A DNA stretch of 39,395 bases, taken from positions 1 to 39,395 of the forward strand of contig CAIYQZ010000032.1 in the NCBI GenBank assembly GCA_903928495.1, in the 5' to 3' direction. The notes under the pieces were generated by a model that worked only from the letters and a program-made list of their open reading frames with translations, made no database searches and had not been told where the DNA came from. Position numbers and translations under genes: made by a program. The stretch comes from an uncultured bacterium (GTDB lineage: Bacteria > Pseudomonadota > Gammaproteobacteria > Burkholderiales > Burkholderiaceae_C). Of this stretch, positions 24,535 through 31,962 are shown one piece after another; the first letter of the stretch is position 1, and the number at the start of each line of letters is the position of its first letter.

Positions 24535-26046
24535 ATGGACATACTTCAACATTTGATGGACGGCTTCGGTGTCGCACTCACCCCTTCCAATCTTTTGATA
24601 GCGGCTCTCGGCTGTTTCATCGGAACCATCGTTGGCCTGCTGCCCGGCCTGGGGCCTATCAATGGCGTGGCCATACTGATGCCACTGGCCTTTGCCATGA
24701 AGTTGCCACCGGAAACCTCGCTGATTTTGCTGGCGGCCGTGTACATCGGCTGTGAGTACGGTGGACGAATTTCTTCCATATTGCTCAACGTGCCTGGTGA
24801 TGCCGGGGCCATCATGACTGCGCTGGATGGGTACCCAATGGCACGGCAAGGGTTGGGAGGGGTTGCACTGTCTATCTCGGCCTGGAGCTCTTTCGTGGGA
24901 TCTCTGATTGCCACCCTTGGCATCGTGCTGTTCGCCCCTTTGCTGGCGAGATGGGCGCTTTCATTTGGGCCAGCCGAGTACTTTGCACTCATGTGCTTTG
25001 CATTTGCCTGCATCGCAGGCTTGATGGGCGATGCTCCTGTGAAGGCGGGGCTCGCGGCCATCATCGGTTTGTCGATGTCTTGCGTGGGCCTGGATTCGAA
25101 CTCGGGGGTTTACCGTTTCACCGGTGGCGATGTCCACCTGTCAGACGGCATTCAGTTCGTGGTCGTCGTGATTGGCGTGTTCTCTATCAGTGAGCTATTG
25201 CTCATGCTGCAGCAGCATCACAGCAGCACTGGCATGGTGACCCAGACGGGCCGCATGATGTTCAATATGAAGGAGCTGACCTACACGTGGTGGGGAACGG
25301 TGCGCTCCAGTGTGGTCGGTTTTGTGGTGGGTGTGCTGCCAGGGGCCGGTGCGACCATCGCCAGTGCCATGACCTACTCCATGGAGAAGCGGCTGACTGA
25401 CACCGAGGGCACCTTTGGCAAAGGAGACATTCGCGGTGTGGCCGCCCCCGAGGCTGCCAACAATTCAGCGGCCACGGGTTCATTCGTGCCCATGCTCACC
25501 TTGGGTGTACCGGGCTCTGGTACCACAGCGGTGATGGTGGGTGCGCTGTCGCTGTACAACATCACGCCCGGCCCGGCGCTGTTCACGCAGCAGCCCGCCT
25601 TGGTGTGGGGTCTGATTGCCTCGTTGTTCATTGCCAACGTGATTTTGTTGGTGCTGAACATCCCCCTGGTGGGCGTGTTCACCAAGGTGTTGAGTGTGCC
25701 CAACTGGCTGCTGGTGCCCGGCATCGTCGCCGTGAGCAGCGTGGGGGTGTACGCCGTCCATGCCACCACGTTTGACCTGGTGCTGATGACTATTCTGGGC
25801 TTTGCCGCCTACCTGCTGCGCAAGCAAGGCATTCCCATGGCACCCTTGATTCTGGGCTTTGTGTTGGGGGACATGATGGAGCAGAACCTGCGCCGAGCTC
25901 TGTCCATCAGCAACGGTGACGTACGCATTTTGTTGGAAAGCCCCATTTCCATGGGTTTGTGGGGTGCTGCGGCAGCGATGGTGACGGTGCCAGTGGCTTT
26001 GCGGATGTGGGCGCGGCGTCAGCGGTCATCCCCGGCAGAGGGATGA
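24535..26046 (+). CDS. tctA: TTT transporter large membrane subunit TctA (system 2)
   Basis: A 503-residue large TTT permease. It contains GLLPGLGPINGVAILMPLAF, YGGRISSILLNVPGDAGAIM, and the second-half signature [20 protein letters not shown] with LGVPGSG. The start at 24535 (MDILQHLMDGFG) is chosen because it lies one base after the tctB stop. It is the last gene of the tctDECBA cluster and converges on the nuclease-fold gene with 34 bases between. It differs enough from the first tctA (496 residues) to suggest a different substrate rather than a recent duplication. Confidence 0.95.
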   Translation: MDILQHLMDGFGVALTPSNLLIAALGCFIGTIVGLLPGLGPINGVAILMPLAFAMKLPPETSLILLAAVYIGCEYGGRISSILLNVPGDAGAIMTALDGYPMARQGLGGVALSISAWSSFVGSLIATLGIVLFAPLLARWALSFGPAEYFALMCFAFACIAGLMGDAPVKAGLAAIIGLSMSCVGLDSNSGVYRFTGGDVHLSDGIQFVVVVIGVFSISELLLMLQQHHSSTGMVTQTGRMMFNMKELTYTWWGTVRSSVVGFVVGVLPGAGATIASAMTYSMEKRLTDTEGTFGKGDIRGVAAPEAANNSAATGSFVPMLTLGVPGSGTTAVMVGALSLYNITPGPALFTQQPALVWGLIASLFIANVILLVLNIPLVGVFTKVLSVPNWLLVPGIVAVSSVGVYAVHATTFDLVLMTILGFAAYLLRKQGIPMAPLILGFVLGDMMEQNLRRALSISNGDVRILLESPISMGLWGAAAAMVTVPVALRMWARRQRSSPAEG

Positions 26047-26080
26047 CTCATGCCTGGATCAAGTTGTCCCCCTGCTGCGG

Positions 26081-26482
26081 CTACTGTCTCCGCGCCAGTC
26101 CGTTGGCCACCAGCAAATCGGCCACGTTGTGGCGCAGGTCGCGTTGCTGGTTCAGGCTGACCTGCACATTGCACAACAGCGCCGCATTCTGGCGCGTGCA
26201 ATCGGTCAGCTCCACTTTTTGGCCCAGTAGCAGCCCGTCGAGCTGAAGCCGGTCGCGTTGCGCACTGCCTGAGCGGGAGCTGGCCACAATGCCCCGCACG
26301 CGCACCGTCACCTGGCGGTTGACTAGCCGGGTCTCGGGTGCTTCCTTGATGTCGATCTGCAGCGTGTGGGCGCTGGGCATGTGGGCCACCACGCCATACG
26401 CGACGCCGTCGCCTGCGGCGTGGGCAGCACAGGCCACCGTGCTCAGTAGCAATGCCAATGGGAAGGGGGTGCGAATGCTCAT
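26081..26482 (-). CDS. exported nuclease-fold (SNase-like) protein, catalytic residues not seen
   Basis: A 133-residue protein with a signal peptide (MSIRTPFPLALLLSTVACAA, cleavage after AHA). The rest has the rhythm of a staphylococcal-nuclease (TNase) domain: a turn in the position of GDTL (here SAHTLQI), VRVRGI (the usual VRLxGI), LLLGQKVEL, and a C-terminal VADLLVANGLARRQ. The acidic residues normally following the VRLxGI strand (DAPE) are replaced by VASSRSG, so it may be a non-catalytic relative. It is last in a minus-strand group after the GH8 gene, 20 bases downstream. The fold assignment is by eye. Confidence 0.55.
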   Translation of the reverse strand: MSIRTPFPLALLLSTVACAAHAAGDGVAYGVVAHMPSAHTLQIDIKEAPETRLVNRQVTVRVRGIVASSRSGSAQRDRLQLDGLLLGQKVELTDCTRQNAALLCNVQVSLNQQRDLRHNVADLLVANGLARRQ

Positions 26483-26502
26483 GGGGTGTGCTGCCTGCAG
26501 GT

Positions 26503-27558
26503 TTATCGCCGCCCGCCTTCCTTGGCTGCCACTTCCACCAGCAAGCCCAGCGTGGCCGAGTAGTAGCTCTGTGCGGTCATCGGAGGGCGTTGGGCGGGGG
26601 TTTTGCCTGTGGTCAGCAGGCTGCGGATGGCCACCACGCCCGGGTCTGCACCGTAGGAGTCAATGGAGTTGTCCACCACATTGGCCCAGCCGGGCAAAAA
26701 GGCCTCGCATTTGAAGTGCGTCCAGAACTTGTTGAACGGCTCCAGCTTCTGCGCATCGGCCAGCTTGGCCCAGTACAGATACAGCGGTACGCGGGCAGCA
26801 TCGTAGCCGTGCCGTGGGGGGCGGCTGGGGTCGGGTTGCAGGGGGTTGACCAGCAGCAGCCAGTCGGGGGGCAGGTGCCAGCGGCCAAAGCGCGCCACTT
26901 CCGACAGACGAAGCCCTGACTTGGTCAGCGCTTCCCATTGGGGGTGTGGGTCGACTTTGTTCAGTTCATCAAATGCCGGGAACACCCAGTAAGACAGATT
27001 GACCACCTGCCCCTGTGGTGTGTCAAAGCCCGCCACGCCCGCCTTGAGCACCGTGCCCCAGGGTGTGCCATCCACCACCACTTTGTCGCGGATGGCTTTG
27101 GCCAGCGCGGCAGCTTTGTCTTTGTAGACGGGTTGCTTGAACTTGTCGGCGGCGCGTTGCAGTGCCCATGCAATGAACAGGTCGCCGTCGGTGGCGGTGT
27201 TCGCGTCGGTCACGCCTCGGCCTGGTTCCCAGCGCCAGGCAAACAGGCCGTCGGGGCGCACGCCCAGGTTGGCTTGCGTCCAGCCCCACATTTTGTCGAA
27301 TGCAGCCTTGTCGTTGGCCGCTGTGGCCAGAAGCAAGCCAAAACCCTGGCCTTCCGAATGGCTGATGTTGCGTTGCCCCGTGTCTGCCACCCGGCCGTCG
27401 GCCTGCAAAAAGGCGGCCTTCCATTCGTCCCAGCCTTTCAGGTTCTGGGCGGTGGCTGCGCCAGAGAACAAGAGCCATCCGCAGGTGAGCATCAGCGCCC
27501 AGGCTTGCCGCCAGCGCAAGAACCATCCAGAGGCAATGAGAGCAGGTGTGTTGGGCAT
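26503..27558 (-). CDS. glycoside hydrolase family 8 endoglucanase (BcsZ/CelY-like)
   Basis: A secreted beta-1,4-endoglucanase of family GH8, 351 residues from ATG 27558. A hydrophobic export segment (WALMLTCGWLLFSGAATAQ) precedes the (alpha/alpha)6 domain. The general-acid Glu lies in the conserved ISHSEGQGFGLLLA; DGDLFIAWALQRAA and YDAARVPLYLYWA are further GH8 hallmarks. BcsZ proteins trim nascent bacterial cellulose, but no bcsA/B synthase genes occur in this window, so it could instead act on external glucan. An in-frame start at 27600 would add 14 residues. It follows a small membrane protein gene and precedes the nuclease-fold gene. Confidence 0.88.
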   Translation of the reverse strand: MPNTPALIASGWFLRWRQAWALMLTCGWLLFSGAATAQNLKGWDEWKAAFLQADGRVADTGQRNISHSEGQGFGLLLATAANDKAAFDKMWGWTQANLGVRPDGLFAWRWEPGRGVTDANTATDGDLFIAWALQRAADKFKQPVYKDKAAALAKAIRDKVVVDGTPWGTVLKAGVAGFDTPQGQVVNLSYWVFPAFDELNKVDPHPQWEALTKSGLRLSEVARFGRWHLPPDWLLLVNPLQPDPSRPPRHGYDAARVPLYLYWAKLADAQKLEPFNKFWTHFKCEAFLPGWANVVDNSIDSYGADPGVVAIRSLLTTGKTPAQRPPMTAQSYYSATLGLLVEVAAKEGGRR

Positions 27559-27604
27559 GGGAGTGGTCAAACGAAGGAGGTAAACCGGACCGCAGGGCAT
27601 CGAC

Positions 27605-27865
27605 TCAGGGGGCTTCGCTGCGCGCGGCCAGCACGAATTCAGCCACCAGTATCAAGGCACCGCAAACAGGCACTGCAAGATTTCCCCGTTCGGGGTAGGT
27701 GTAGCTGCTGGTGTCCCACCAGTATGAAAACCAGCCAAATACCAGCATCAGAAACCCCAAGGCAACAAACACCACCAACTGAAGCATCTTCAGCGCTGCA
27801 TGGGTGTTGGGGCGGGTGGCTCCCCACCAGGCGGCCATGGTGGTCAGTACTGCAAAAGCGGTCAT
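27605..27865 (-). CDS. small membrane protein of unknown function
   Basis: An 86-residue protein with about three hydrophobic segments (N-terminal FAVLTTMAAWWGA, central LQLVVFVALGFLMLVFGWF, C-terminal VPVCGALILVAEFVLAA). The middle loop carries an aromatic cluster (YWWDTSSYTYPERG). No family was recognised. It lies upstream of the GH8 gene on the same strand with a short gap, so an operon is likely. Its reality rests on hydrophobic pattern and position. Confidence 0.55.
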   Translation of the reverse strand: MTAFAVLTTMAAWWGATRPNTHAALKMLQLVVFVALGFLMLVFGWFSYWWDTSSYTYPERGNLAVPVCGALILVAEFVLAARSEAP

Positions 27866-27967
27866 GGTGGGGGAGGGTGTTGGGGCGTTTCAGTCTAGCC
27901 CAATAACCAGCACCGTTGCGGTGTTCAGAGGCCAACTGCAGGTGCCCGGTTATCCTCATGCTCGCTT

Positions 27968-29356
27968 ATGAACCAACTCCAACTCTTTTTGCCCTGCGCC
28001 GCCGGCGTGGAGGGCTACCTGGCCACCGAGGTGCAGCGCGTCACCGGCCTGAGCGGCCAAACAGGCCGCGCCGGGCTGATGCTGCACGCCTCGTGGCGCG
28101 ACGCCATGAAGCTCAACCTGCACAGCCGCCTGTCCCAGCGCGTGCTGGTGCAACTGGCCCACGAGCCCTACCGCAGCGAGGCCGACCTGTACGATGCCGC
28201 CGCCAGCGTGGCCTGGGAGATCTGGTTCACGCCGCGCCAGAGCTTCAAAATTGACATCACTGCCCAGCACAGCCCGCTGCAAAGCCTGAACTTTGCCGCC
28301 CTGAAGGTGAAAGACGCGGTGGCCGACCGCTTTCGCCACAAAACCGGCGTGCGCCCCGACGTGGATACCGCCCGCCCCGACGTGCGCATTTTTGTGCACC
28401 TCACCACCGACCACGTCAGCATCTACATCGACACCTCGGGCGAGCCGCTGTTCAAACGTGGCTGGCGCGAAGACAAGGGCGACGCCCCGCTGAAAGAAAC
28501 CCTGGCCGCCGCCATGCTGGCCGCCGCCGGGTGGGATGGCAGCCAGGGCGCTGACCTGCCGCTGTACGACCCCTGCTGCGGCAGCGGCACCATCGCCATC
28601 GAAGCGGCGCAAATGGCGCTGGGCATCCCGGCCGGTTGGGCGCGCCGCTTTGGCTTCGAGAAGCTGCTGCCGTATCAGTCGCACGTGTGGCAAGGTATCA
28701 GAAACGAAGCTGAAGATGCAGTGCTGGCAAGCGACGGAGGCCAAAAACGCTTCAAAGACGGCGATGCGCCGTTCATCTTCGGCAGCGACGTGGCCCACCG
28801 CATGGTGGACTTTGCCCAGCGCAACGCCGAGCGCGCTGGGGTGGCCCACGCCATCGAGTTCCGCGGTGGCGATGCGCTGCAGCGCATGCCGCCGTGCGAG
28901 CGCCCGGGTGTGATGCTGCTCAACCCCCCCTACGGCGAGCGCATTGCCGCTGCCGGTGTGGCGGGTCAGCGCGCCGAGTTCCGCGCCGACCCGCGCACAG
29001 GCCGGTATGGCGAGCGCAACGAGCGCGCCGCTCCCCGCGTGCACCGCGTGGGCGCTCCGGCAGAACGCCCAGTGCCCCAAGGCATGGGCCGCGAACAGGC
29101 GCAAACCGACGAGGGCGGCAGCGACTTCTTCCCCCGCCTGGCCTCGCACTGGAAAAAGAACTTCAGCGGCTGGACAGCCTGGATGCTGACGCCCGACCTG
29201 AAGCTGCCCAGCCAGATGCGCCTGAAAGAATCGCGCCGCGTGCCCATGTGGAACGGCCCCATCGAATGCCGGCTGTTCCGCTTCGACCTAGTGGCAGGCA
29301 GCGCCCGCACCAAGCCTGCTGCTGACAGCGTGCCACCCGTCACACCCGCTGCATGA
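27968..29356 (+). CDS. rlmL: 23S rRNA guanine-N2 methyltransferase RlmL-like (THUMP + MTase)
   Basis: Methylates a guanine of 23S rRNA (G2445 in E. coli) from SAM. The 462-residue protein has an N-terminal ferredoxin-like/THUMP region (1-170), SAM-binding motif I (LYDPCCGSGTIAIEAAQ), the region GSDVAHRMVDFAQRNAERAG, and the catalytic NPPY motif (VMLLNPPYGERIA). Residues 247-264 (EAEDAVLASDGGQKRFKD) look derived from the dispersed repeat. After NPPYGERI comes an Arg-rich, probably disordered stretch (about 340-390) before DFFPRLASHWKK. It overlaps the PIN gene by 4 bases (ATGA). Confidence 0.9.
   Translation: MNQLQLFLPCAAGVEGYLATEVQRVTGLSGQTGRAGLMLHASWRDAMKLNLHSRLSQRVLVQLAHEPYRSEADLYDAAASVAWEIWFTPRQSFKIDITAQHSPLQSLNFAALKVKDAVADRFRHKTGVRPDVDTARPDVRIFVHLTTDHVSIYIDTSGEPLFKRGWREDKGDAPLKETLAAAMLAAAGWDGSQGADLPLYDPCCGSGTIAIEAAQMALGIPAGWARRFGFEKLLPYQSHVWQGIRNEAEDAVLASDGGQKRFKDGDAPFIFGSDVAHRMVDFAQRNAERAGVAHAIEFRGGDALQRMPPCERPGVMLLNPPYGERIAAAGVAGQRAEFRADPRTGRYGERNERAAPRVHRVGAPAERPVPQGMGREQAQTDEGGSDFFPRLASHWKKNFSGWTAWMLTPDLKLPSQMRLKESRRVPMWNGPIECRLFRFDLVAGSARTKPAADSVPPVTPAA
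28706..28759 (+). repeat. dispersed 54-nt repeat, diverged copy F inside rlmL
   Basis: GAAGCTGAAGATGCAGTGCT, then GGCAAGCGACGGAGGCC, aligns without gaps to the dnaE2 copy: about 27 of the first 40 positions agree, and the right third is diverged. It uses the same reading frame as the rpoN, imuB and dnaE2 copies and encodes EAEDAVLASDGGQKRFKD. It is GC-richer, so an older, ameliorated copy is likely. Confidence 0.5.
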
Positions 29357-29823
29357 TGGTTTTTGTGTTGGACACCAACGTGGTACTCGACCTGTGGGTG
29401 TTTGCCGACCCCGCCACCGAGCCCCTGCGCGCCGCCCTGGCCCAGCCTGGCACACAAGTGATTGCCACCCAGGTGATGCGCGACGAACTGGAGCGCGTGT
29501 TGGCCTACCCGCACCTGGTGCGCCGCCAGGCTCTCGAAGGTCAGGCCGCTGCCGCCGTGCTCCAGGCCTGGGACGCCTTGATCACGCTGCACCCGGTGGC
29601 ACCCAAGGCCCGCTTCACCTGCACCGATGGTGATGACCAGAAGTTCATTGACCTCGCCGCCTTTCACGCCACCCAGGGCAACGACGGCACCGGGGGTGCA
29701 CACCTGCCCGTGGTGTTGGTCAGCAAAGACAAAGCCGTGTTGCGCCTCAAAAAGCGCCTGGCCACCCTCGGCGTGACCGTGGTGCCGAAATGGCAACCGC
29801 CCGCCGCCCCTTCACCCCTTTGA
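29353..29823 (+). CDS. PIN-domain protein (COG1569-like putative toxin)
   Basis: A 156-residue protein of the PIN fold, metal-dependent RNases. Acidic residues at the expected places are D7 (VFVLDTNVVLDLWV), the Glu of VMRDELERVL, and the DGDDQKFIDLA cluster with further acidic residues. The group is usually labelled a putative toxin-antitoxin toxin, but no small antitoxin gene is adjacent. Its start overlaps the rlmL stop (ATGA) and the SEC-C gene follows after 13 bases, so it is embedded in an rRNA/protein-quality operon. A housekeeping RNA-processing role is equally possible. Confidence 0.8.
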   Translation: MMVFVLDTNVVLDLWVFADPATEPLRAALAQPGTQVIATQVMRDELERVLAYPHLVRRQALEGQAAAAVLQAWDALITLHPVAPKARFTCTDGDDQKFIDLAAFHATQGNDGTGGAHLPVVLVSKDKAVLRLKKRLATLGVTVVPKWQPPAAPSPL

Positions 29824-29836
29824 CACCCACAGCGCC

Positions 29837-30619
29837 ATGAATACATCCGCCGCTCTCACCTCCGACGACTTTGACGAACTCGACACCCTGCTCGACGACC
29901 TGCGCACCCGCGACGAGGAAGTGCCCCAGTGGGAGTTCTGCGAAGGCTTTCTGGCCGCCGTTGTCTGCACCCGCGAGCCCATCAGCGATGAAGAAGCCGT
30001 GGACGCGCTGCTGCCCGAGTTCGAGGGCGAAACACCGCTGTTTGCCAGCCCCGAGCAAAAAGCCCGTTTTCTGGCTCTGTGGGCCCGCCGCCGCGCCGAA
30101 ATTGCCGAAAGCCTGCAAGCCAAGGTCGATTCGCTGGACGACGATCGTGCCTTTTCACCTGAGGTGATGGACGTGCGCGGTGCGGTGGCCGCCCTGCCCG
30201 ACGACGAACGTGCCGCATGGGAGGCCGAAAGCACAGAGCTGGAATTGCCTTCGTTCGCTCAGGTGTGGGCGCTGGGCTTCATGTACGTGGTGGAAAACTG
30301 GACCGAGGCCTGGGAAGCCCCCCGCGATCGCGACACCGCCCAATGGCTGGACGACTCGCTGCAGAAGCTGGTGGCCCTGACAGAAGACGACACCGCCACG
30401 CCCGACGTGTCCATGTACGCCGAAGATGGCCCTCCCAGCGTGAGCCAGGTGCGCTTGAATGCGTTTGGCGAAGCCCTGTGGGCCGTGTACGACCTGCACC
30501 AGATCTGGAGCAGCCTGGGCCCCCGCGTGGGCACCGTGGTCAAAGGCAACACCCCCGGCCGCAACGACCCGTGTTCGTGCGGCAGCGGTAAAAAATTCAA
30601 GAAGTGCTGCGGGGCCTGA
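29837..30619 (+). CDS. UPF0149 (YecA-like) protein with C-terminal SEC-C zinc motif
   Basis: A 260-residue acidic protein: a UPF0149/YecA-type helical domain (about 1-200, starting LTSDDFDELDTLLDDL, with PQWEFCEGFLAAVVC) and a C-terminal SEC-C metal-binding motif GRNDPCSCGSGKKFKKCCG. SEC-C motifs occur at the C-terminus of SecA and in YecA/AscA-type proteins, which interact with SecB or ribosomes. A role as a SecA-related chaperone or ribosome-associated factor is plausible. It is the last gene of the rlmL-PIN unit and converges on yoeB. Confidence 0.85.
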   Translation: MNTSAALTSDDFDELDTLLDDLRTRDEEVPQWEFCEGFLAAVVCTREPISDEEAVDALLPEFEGETPLFASPEQKARFLALWARRRAEIAESLQAKVDSLDDDRAFSPEVMDVRGAVAALPDDERAAWEAESTELELPSFAQVWALGFMYVVENWTEAWEAPRDRDTAQWLDDSLQKLVALTEDDTATPDVSMYAEDGPPSVSQVRLNAFGEALWAVYDLHQIWSSLGPRVGTVVKGNTPGRNDPCSCGSGKKFKKCCGA

Positions 30620-30641
30620 GTTGGCCTGCGCAGGGGGCTGC

Positions 30642-30920
30642 TCATTGATAGTGGTAGCGGCAGGCAATGACCACCAGGGCCGGTCCGTCCACGGCGTATA
30701 CCAACCGGTTCGTGTCGTCGATGCGGCGCGACCAGTAACCTGACAGGTTTTCCCGCAAGGGTTCTGGCTTGCCTATGCCTTCAAACGGGTGCCGCAGGCA
30801 GTCTTTGAGCAGCCCGTTGATTCGCCTCAGCGTTTTCTTGTCTTGGCCTTGCCAGTGTTCGTAATCGCTCCATGCTGCCAGCGTCCAGGTGAGTTGAAGC
30901 AGCTTTGCGTCACTCTGCAT
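30642..30920 (-). CDS. yoeB: YoeB-family mRNA interferase toxin
   Basis: Ribosome-dependent endoribonuclease toxin of a type II toxin-antitoxin module. The 92-residue protein has the family core AAWSDYEHWQGQDKKTLRRI, LLKDCLRHPFEGIGKPEPL and the C-terminal catalytic region (NLSGYWSRRIDDTNRLVY, ACRYHYQ), keeping the expected Glu, Arg and His residues. It overlaps yefM by 11 bases, the usual arrangement. An N-terminal extension (MQSDAKLLQ) precedes the normal LTWTLAAW start. Confidence 0.95.
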   Translation of the reverse strand: MQSDAKLLQLTWTLAAWSDYEHWQGQDKKTLRRINGLLKDCLRHPFEGIGKPEPLRENLSGYWSRRIDDTNRLVYAVDGPALVVIACRYHYQ

Positions 30921-31167
30921 CGTTCAGCGCCTTGCTAAGCGTTTGGCCTTGCCGGTGCTGCGCCACGGAGGTGGCTAAGTGCGCCGCATTGGCGGGGGAC
31001 TTCAGCAGATAGACCGTTTCCATCAGGCTGTTGAAGGTGTCCAGCGACATCACCACGGCATCGGGGGCATCGCGTCGAGATATGACGGTGTAGTCGGCAT
31101 CGTCTATCACCCGGTCAATCACGGTTTTGAGGCTGTTGCGGGCCTCGGAGAAGTTCACCACATGCAT
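30910..31167 (-). CDS. yefM: YefM-family antitoxin
   Basis: An 85-residue Phd/YefM antitoxin that binds and neutralises YoeB and represses its own promoter. The N-terminal DNA-binding part is VVNFSEARNSLKTVIDRVID; the middle DAPDAVVMSLDTFNSLMET and a disordered C-terminal tail follow. The start at 31167 (MHVVNF) is favoured because AGGTGA sits 5 bases upstream; an ATG at 31173 is the alternative. It is the first gene of yefM-yoeB. Confidence 0.93.
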   Translation of the reverse strand: MHVVNFSEARNSLKTVIDRVIDDADYTVISRRDAPDAVVMSLDTFNSLMETVYLLKSPANAAHLATSVAQHRQGQTLSKALNDAE

Positions 31168-31188
31168 GACCATCACCTGTTGAGTTGT

Positions 31189-31205
31189 CTTGTTTGTGGG
31201 ACAAG
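31189..31205. promoter_or_regulatory. inverted repeat upstream of yefM (candidate autoregulatory operator)
   Basis: CTTGT (31189-31193) and ACAAG (31201-31205) form a dyad 22 bases before the yefM start. YefM-YoeB complexes usually repress through palindromes at this place, but the TGTACA core typical of E. coli is missing, so the assignment is weak. Confidence 0.3.
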
Positions 31206-31245
31206 TTTAGGTGGTCTTGCCAAGCGCTGCAATGGGTTTCGGGCT

Positions 31246-31491
31246 TTAAAGTCCCGCCTCTTTCATCAATGCTTCAACGCTCAGCTCTAGCGCGGCAGCC
31301 AGCTTGACGATGTTCACGAGGGCCACGTTGACCTCTCCTCGTTCGATGCCGCCCACATATGACCGATCGAGTTCCGCTGCCAAGGCCAACCCTTCCTGAG
31401 AGGCTTCGGAGCGCACCCGGACCCGTCTGATGGCTTCTCCAAGAGCCACCAGTGAAGGGTTCTTTGCGTGCCGGACCGACGTTTTTGCCAC
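31246..31491 (-). CDS. small XRE-family helix-turn-helix regulator
   Basis: An 81-residue protein made almost entirely of a Cro/C1-type HTH domain: LGEAIRRVRVRSEASQEGLA, AAELDRSYVGGIERGEVN, then VALVNIVKLAAALELSVEAL. Such solitary HTH proteins commonly accompany mobile or toxin-antitoxin loci. It lies 78 bases upstream of yefM on the same strand and is divergent from the lipoprotein gene. Two imperfect direct repeats in front of it (31514-31540) may be its operator. Confidence 0.85.
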   Translation of the reverse strand: MAKTSVRHAKNPSLVALGEAIRRVRVRSEASQEGLALAAELDRSYVGGIERGEVNVALVNIVKLAAALELSVEALMKEAGL

Positions 31492-31513
31492 GCGGAGACC
31501 GTAGGTTTCCGGA

Positions 31514-31540
31514 GGCTATAAATCCACGGGCTATGATACC
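31514..31540. promoter_or_regulatory. direct repeats in the XRE/lipoprotein divergent region
   Basis: GGCTATAAATCC (31514-31525) and GGCTATGATACC (31529-31540) are 12-mers sharing 9 positions, 15 bp apart, in an AT-rich gap of 115 bp (31492-31606). They overlap the best -10-like hexamers for both directions. They are a candidate operator for the XRE protein, by inference from position. Confidence 0.35.
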
Positions 31541-31606
31541 CATAACGCTTAAAAAGAGGCTTATGCCCAGATGGGAAGCGTAGATTTATCAACCCAAGGA
31601 GGAATC

Positions 31607-31948
31607 ATGTCAATTACGAAATTTGGCTTGCTGACAGTGGCTTTGATCGTTGTCAGCGGCTGTGCAAATCGTCCGGAATCCATCCGGGCATCCAGTGTTT
31701 CTCACGAAAAATATACGCACCTTGAATGCGCAGCGCTGACAACAAAACTTGCTGATACCCGTGCTGAACTGGACAAGTATTCAAAAATGCAAGACAGCAA
31801 GGCCAACGGGGATGCGTTCGGCGTTTTCCTGCTGGGAATCCCGTTCAGCAAGCTCAGTGGGGATCACGAAGGCGATGTGGCCCGGTTGAAGGGCGAGGTT
31901 GAGGCGATTGAGACGGCTCAAATCAAGAACAAGTGCAAGTCCATTTGA
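31607..31948 (+). CDS. small lipoprotein of unknown function
   Basis: A 113-residue protein with a lipoprotein signal (MSITKFGLLTVALIVVSGC, lipobox VSGC, Cys19). The mature part has a Cys in HLECAALTTKL, a helical stretch with coiled-coil character (TKLADTRAELDKYSKM), a GIPFSKLSGDHEGD turn and a second helix ending in a Cys (KNKCKSI), so a disulfide is possible. The start has an excellent AAGGAGGA ribosome site 5 bases before the ATG. Base composition is more AT-rich than in most of the window. No family was named with certainty. Confidence 0.75.
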   Translation: MSITKFGLLTVALIVVSGCANRPESIRASSVSHEKYTHLECAALTTKLADTRAELDKYSKMQDSKANGDAFGVFLLGIPFSKLSGDHEGDVARLKGEVEAIETAQIKNKCKSI

Positions 31949-31962
31949 TTAGGCGAATCGTT

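Noticed and set aside
31218-31245. AGCGCT with nearby T-rich sequence between yefM and the XRE gene as a seventh repeat copy
   Set aside because: Only the 6-bp palindrome and a few scattered bases match; neither end of the element can be aligned.
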